A DNA stretch of 64,000 nucleotides from Oscillospiraceae bacterium (lineage in GTDB: Bacteria > Bacillota_A > Clostridia > Oscillospirales > WRJC01): the NCBI GenBank assembly GCA_009782405.1, contig WRJC01000014.1:1-64000 (forward strand). Reading direction: 5' to 3'. How positions within the stretch are numbered: the first letter of the stretch is position 1; every line of letters begins with the position of its first letter. This document shows positions 60,893-64,000 of this stretch, piece after piece. A program made the position numbers and the translations under genes. The notes under the pieces are model-generated. The model ran no database searches. It was not told where the DNA came from and was given only the letters and a program-made list of their open reading frames with translations.

Positions 60893-62257
60893 TTAAAATT
60901 CCGCATTGCCGTAGGTTCTTGGAAAGGCGCAGACATCGCGTATGTTTGAAATGCCCGTCAAATACATCACAAGCCTCTCGAAACCGATCCCGAAACCCGC
61001 GTGTTTGGCGGAGCCGTACTTTCGAAGCTCCAGATACCACCAATAATCCTGCTCTTTCATGCCGTTTTTTTGCAAAGCCTCGATGAGCTTGTCGTAGTTT
61101 TCCTCTCTTTGCGAACCGCCGATGAGTTCGCCGACCCCGGGCACGAGCAGATCCATAGCGGCCACCGTCCTGCCGTCTTCGTTTCTTTTCATATAGAACG
61201 ATTTTATATCTGCCGGATAATCCGTAACGAAAACCGGCCCGTCGAAAACCTGTTCCGAAAGATAGCGTTCATGCTCTGTTTGGATGTCCATCCCCCATTT
61301 TACGGGATATTCGAATTTTTGGCCGCATTTATCGAGAAGTTCGATTGCTTTGGTATAGCTTATGTGACCGAATTTCGATTCGGTTATATTTGAAAGGCGC
61401 ATAAGCAGCGCAGGCTCGACGAATTGATTCAAAAATTCGAGTTCATCGCCGCAGTTTCGCAGCACATAAGCAGTCACATAAACCAAACATTCGCGCGCAA
61501 GTTCCATGTCGTCAGCCAAATCGGCAAATGCCATTTCAGGCTCGATCATCCAAAATTCGGCGGCGTGCCTTTGGGTGCTGGAAGTTTCCGCCCGAAAAGT
61601 GGGCCCGAAACTGTACACGTTTCCAAAAGCCAAGGCGAAACATTCGAGGTTGAGCTGACCCGAAACGGTTAAAAACGCTTTTTTGCCGAAAAATTCCCTT
61701 GCGCAGTCATCGGAACCTTCCATGACGACTTTGAACATATCTCCGGCGCCCTCGCAATCGGAAGCGGTTATTATCGGAGTGTGGATATAGGCGAAACCGC
61801 GTTCGTTGAAAAAGCTGTGGATTGCAAATGCTGCGGCGGAGCGTATCCGGAATGCAGCCGAATACAGATTGGCCCTCGGGCGGAGATGGGCGATCTCCCT
61901 TAGAAATTCGGGCGAATGCCGTTTTTTTTGGAGAGGGTATTCAGGGGCGGAAGTCCCTTCTATTTCGATTTTTAAAGCATTCATTTCAAACTTTTGTTTT
62001 GAATTTGGCGTCATGACGAGCCTACCGGAAACGACGAAGCTCGCGCCCACGTTCTGCGAAGCCACGAGACTGTAATTGTCTATGTTTTTGCTTTCGAAAA
62101 CGATTTGCAAATTTTTGAAAAAACTGCCGTCGTTGAGCTCGATGAACCCGACGGCGGATCCCGAGCGTATGAAGCGCGCCCAACCGCCCACAGTCAGATT
62201 TGCGCCCGCATGGCTCTCCGGGCATTTGTATATGTCTTTTATTTTCGTTTTTATCAT
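60893..62257 (-). CDS. asnS: Asparaginyl-tRNA synthetase
   Basis: This class II enzyme of 454 residues charges tRNA-Asn. An N-terminal OB-fold anticodon domain (about 1-100) is followed by motif 2 (TFRAETSSTQRHAAEFWM) and motif 3 (GFGIGFERLVMYLTG). The start ATG lies eight bases after GGAGAAA; the longer frame lacks support. It leads a minus transcript into two glycan-related genes, an unusual place for a synthetase. Confidence 0.96.
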   Translation of the reverse strand: MIKTKIKDIYKCPESHAGANLTVGGWARFIRSGSAVGFIELNDGSFFKNLQIVFESKNIDNYSLVASQNVGASFVVSGRLVMTPNSKQKFEMNALKIEIEGTSAPEYPLQKKRHSPEFLREIAHLRPRANLYSAAFRIRSAAAFAIHSFFNERGFAYIHTPIITASDCEGAGDMFKVVMEGSDDCAREFFGKKAFLTVSGQLNLECFALAFGNVYSFGPTFRAETSSTQRHAAEFWMIEPEMAFADLADDMELARECLVYVTAYVLRNCGDELEFLNQFVEPALLMRLSNITESKFGHISYTKAIELLDKCGQKFEYPVKWGMDIQTEHERYLSEQVFDGPVFVTDYPADIKSFYMKRNEDGRTVAAMDLLVPGVGELIGGSQREENYDKLIEALQKNGMKEQDYWWYLELRKYGSAKHAGFGIGFERLVMYLTGISNIRDVCAFPRTYGNAEF

Positions 62258-62346
62258 CGAATTTTTCTCCGTTATTTGTATTTTTTGCTCGCCCGGCAAT
62301 ATCATATATTTATAACCGACATAAAAATCTTGTATTGAGAATTGTA

Positions 62347-62375
62347 TTGACAAATTAAACGTTGTATGGTATAAT
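62347..62375 (+). promoter_or_regulatory. Perfect SigA-type promoter of the CofE-like gene
   Basis: TTGACA (62347-62352), a 17-base spacer and TATAAT (62370-62375) precede AGGAGG (62418-62423) and the GTG at 62433. Confidence 0.87.
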
Positions 62376-62432
62376 CATCGACGGTGATTGGCGGCGTTCT
62401 ACGAACATTTGAAATTAGGAGGAAAAACAAAA

Positions 62433-63611
62433 GTGAGAACAACAGGTACACAAGCCACCGGCATACGAACCCCCATAATACACGAAGGGGATAATTTGCC
62501 GGAAATCGTCGTGGATTCCGTGATGGAATACAGCAAGGAAACAAAAACGCCCATATGCGACCGGGACATAATCGGGGTTACCGAAGCGGTCGTGGCGCGC
62601 GCCCAAGGCAATTACGCCACAATCGGGCAAATCGCCGCAGATGTCAAAAGCAAGTTCCCTTCGGGAACAGCGGGAATCGTATTTCCGATTTTGAGCCGCA
62701 ACCGCTTTTCGATATTGTTGAAGGGAATGGCGGCAGGGTTGAAAAAAGTATATATACAATTGAGCTATCCGATGGACGAAGTGGGAAACCACATCATAAA
62801 TTCCGAACAAATTTATGAATCGGGGGTAAATCCATACACCGACGTTTTTGGCGAAGAGCAGTTCCGCAATCTTTTCGGCGACTTGAAACATGAATTCACC
62901 GCTGTGGACTATTTGGAATTGTACAGGAACATGGGCTCGGACGTTGAAATAATTTTAGCGAACGACCCTTGCGAAATACTCAAACACACCAAAAATGTGA
63001 TCGCGGCCGACATACACACGCGCAGCCAAACCAAGCGCCGTCTGCTGGCAAAAGGCGCCGAATCGGTGTTCTGCTTAGACGAAATACTAAACAAGAGCGT
63101 GGAAAACAGCGGATACAACGAAAAATTCGGCGTGCTGGGCTCCAACAAAGCGAGCGAGGGAAAAGTGAAATTGTTCCCCCATTCATGCAAAGAATTCGTG
63201 ACAGAAGTCCAAAACTTGATGCGCAAAAAAATCGGCGCGAATGTGGAAGCGCTTGTATACGGCGACGGCGCGTTCAAAGACCCGGTCGGAAAAATATGGG
63301 AATTGGCGGATCCGGTGGTGTCGCCGGCGTTTACCGAAGGGCTGATAGGATTCCCAAACGAACTCAAACTCAAATACATCGCCGACAACGAATTTGCCGA
63401 AAAACGCGGGGACGAAGCCAGGGAAGCCATCGTCGAACGTATAAACAAAAAAGATAAAAATTTGCTCGGCAAGGACGAAACCGAAGGAACCACACCGCGC
63501 CGTTTTGTCGATTTAATAGGCAGCTTGTGCGACCTTGTGAGCGGAAGCGGCGACAAAGGCACGCCCGTCGTATTCATCAAGGGATATTTTGACAATTACG
63601 CGAACGTGTAA
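62433..63611 (+). CDS. CofE-like gamma-glutamyl ligase (coenzyme F420-0:L-glutamate ligase family)
   Basis: This 392-residue protein has the F420-ligase family pattern. The N-terminal block is TGTQATGIRTPIIHEGDN, and it is followed by DRDIIGVTEAVVARAQGN, the substrate and GTP region. CofE adds glutamate to F420-0 in archaea and actinobacteria. F420 is not expected in Clostridia, and no other F420 gene is present. In Chlamydia a homologue (FolC2) acts as folylglutamate synthase, so a folate role is a good alternative. The start is a GTG nine bases after AGGAGG. A hairpin-rich repeat region follows the stop. Confidence 0.82.
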   Translation: MRTTGTQATGIRTPIIHEGDNLPEIVVDSVMEYSKETKTPICDRDIIGVTEAVVARAQGNYATIGQIAADVKSKFPSGTAGIVFPILSRNRFSILLKGMAAGLKKVYIQLSYPMDEVGNHIINSEQIYESGVNPYTDVFGEEQFRNLFGDLKHEFTAVDYLELYRNMGSDVEIILANDPCEILKHTKNVIAADIHTRSQTKRRLLAKGAESVFCLDEILNKSVENSGYNEKFGVLGSNKASEGKVKLFPHSCKEFVTEVQNLMRKKIGANVEALVYGDGAFKDPVGKIWELADPVVSPAFTEGLIGFPNELKLKYIADNEFAEKRGDEAREAIVERINKKDKNLLGKDETEGTTPRRFVDLIGSLCDLVSGSGDKGTPVVFIKGYFDNYANV

Positions 63612-63708
63612 CGAATGTGAACGCTATGCGTTCACATGCAGTTCACGCCAATCGATAGTGTAACGAATGTGAAAGACAGCGTAGGGCAAGGGCTCTGCTC
63701 TTGCCGCC
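63606..63708. repeat. REP-like element with direct and inverted repeats
   Basis: GTGTAACGAATGTGAA occurs twice (63606-63621 and 63658-63673). Between the copies, ATGTGAACGC and GCGTTCACAT (63615-63637) form a perfect 10-base stem with a TAT loop. A second hairpin, GGCAAG with CTTGCC, follows at about 63684-63705. It contains no gene. Confidence 0.6.
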
Positions 63709-63718
63709 GCATATCCAT

Positions 63719-63757
63719 CAAAAACAGGGCAGGGAAGTCCCCCTCGCCCTGTTTTCG
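63719..63757. terminator. Strong bidirectional rho-independent terminator
   Basis: AAAACAGGGC (63721-63730) pairs with GCCCTGTTTT (63746-63755), giving a GC-rich stem with A and T runs at both ends. It stops both the CofE-like gene and the minus-strand gene that ends at 63773. Confidence 0.88.
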
Positions 63758-63772
63758 TTTTGCCTTTGATTT

Positions 63773-64000
63773 TTACGAATTTTCCGCGATCCATTTCCCG
63801 ACGGCTTCTTTTGTCAGAGCCATCGAAACTTCTATGTTCGAAGTATCGAAATTCAAATCGCCGGCTTTCAGGTTGGCGTCGGCCTCTTCGGCGTTTTTTC
63901 GCAAATCTGCGAGCGACAAATTGGCGGCAAGCCCCTTTAGGGCGTGCGCCGTGGCTTCGGCTCCGTTTGCGTCGCCGTTTTGGATTTTTTCTAAAAGCTC
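63773..64000 (-). CDS. Histidine phosphotransfer (Hpt) domain, C-terminal end of a larger protein (5' truncated)
   Basis: The frame is open to the end of the window and ends with TAA at 63773. The 75 residues include AHALKGLAANL, the Hpt motif in which the His accepts phosphate, followed by the family's amphipathic helices. Hpt domains end hybrid sensor kinases or stand alone in phosphorelays. The rest of the gene lies beyond the window. It could be the partner of a hybrid kinase such as the one at 47472-49091, but that is only a possibility. Confidence 0.8.
   Translation of the reverse strand, partial: ELLEKIQNGDANGAEATAHALKGLAANLSLADLRKNAEEADANLKAGDLNFDTSNIEVSMALTKEAVGKWIAENS

Noticed and set aside
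62433..63611. Evidence for F420 synthesis
   Set aside because: A single ligase homologue is not sufficient; the same family includes folate ligases.

Overview
The window looks like a piece of a Clostridia-like Firmicutes chromosome of moderate GC content (judged by eye). Three observations support this. First, there is a clostridial Tad (type IVc) pilus operon with Flp1-type pilin and DUF5702-, WG-repeat- and FHA-type accessory proteins. Second, SigA-type promoters are near consensus, almost all with a 17-bp spacer. Third, many genes appear to start with TTG behind a strong Shine-Dalgarno. The density of glycosidases and of URO-D-family and sugar-isomerase-family enzymes suggests a gut or other carbohydrate-rich habitat. 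No rRNA, tRNA, CRISPR array, transposase or phage gene was seen. Apart from about 200 bases before the tad operon, intergenic gaps are short, and none exceeds 300 bases.

Layout. 1-304: end of an ABC exporter gene. 354-4451 (minus): operon lnt > esterase > URO-D-family protein > RpiB-type isomerase. 4506-9642 (plus): small Pro/Gln-rich membrane protein, Lgt-family protein, and two DHHW (AlgX-like) proteins, the second a predicted lipoprotein. 9639-11369 (minus): proS. 11567-13969: GH109-like Gfo/Idh protein and an MFS transporter. 13997-15957 (minus): sirtuin > four-helix membrane protein > voltage-gated-type K+ channel. 16106-22893 (plus): accessory stretch with a small-molecule kinase, HAD phosphatase, a phospholipase-C-like protein, a decayed Nudix fragment, a two-gene DUF3990 (ADP-ribosyltransferase-like) module, methyltransferase, flavoprotein and a URO-D-like protein.

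23098-34321: complete Tad pilus operon (TadZ, CpaF, TadB, TadC, Flp1, three TadE/F/G-type proteins, prepilin peptidase, WG-repeat protein, FHA protein). 34415-35563: another URO-D-family gene with its own promoter and terminator. 35669-36734 (minus): rpsF-ssb-rpsR. 36969-43241 (plus): speD-lon-engB-lysA-M24 peptidase. 43368-47318: argD-argF behind a promoter overlapped by an ArgR-like box, then galE and a TIM-barrel sugar isomerase/epimerase. 47472-49091: soluble hybrid histidine kinase. 49100-52023 (minus): flavoprotein > GH2 beta-mannosidase. 52174-54315: topB. 54368-55681 (minus): radical SAM DNA-repair-type protein, divergent from an uncharacterised Cys-rich protein (55860-56990). 57010-62257 (minus): asnS > GH38 alpha-mannosidase > FG-GAP repeat protein. 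62433-63611: CofE/FolC2-like ligase. 63773-64000 (minus): end of a gene with an Hpt domain.

How the parts work together. The lnt, lgt and lipoprotein genes around 3-10 kb concern lipoprotein maturation and perhaps surface-polymer acetylation. The GH2, GH38 and GH109-like genes would together release mannose and N-acetylgalactosamine from glycans. The tad operon builds an adhesive pilus. The most unusual region is 17.8-20.1 kb. There the DUF3990 module, driven by a perfect consensus promoter that lies inside a decayed Nudix gene, sits between two copies of the same 21-bp piece of HAD-phosphatase coding sequence. This pattern suggests a recent insertion or rearrangement carrying a toxin-antitoxin-like pair.
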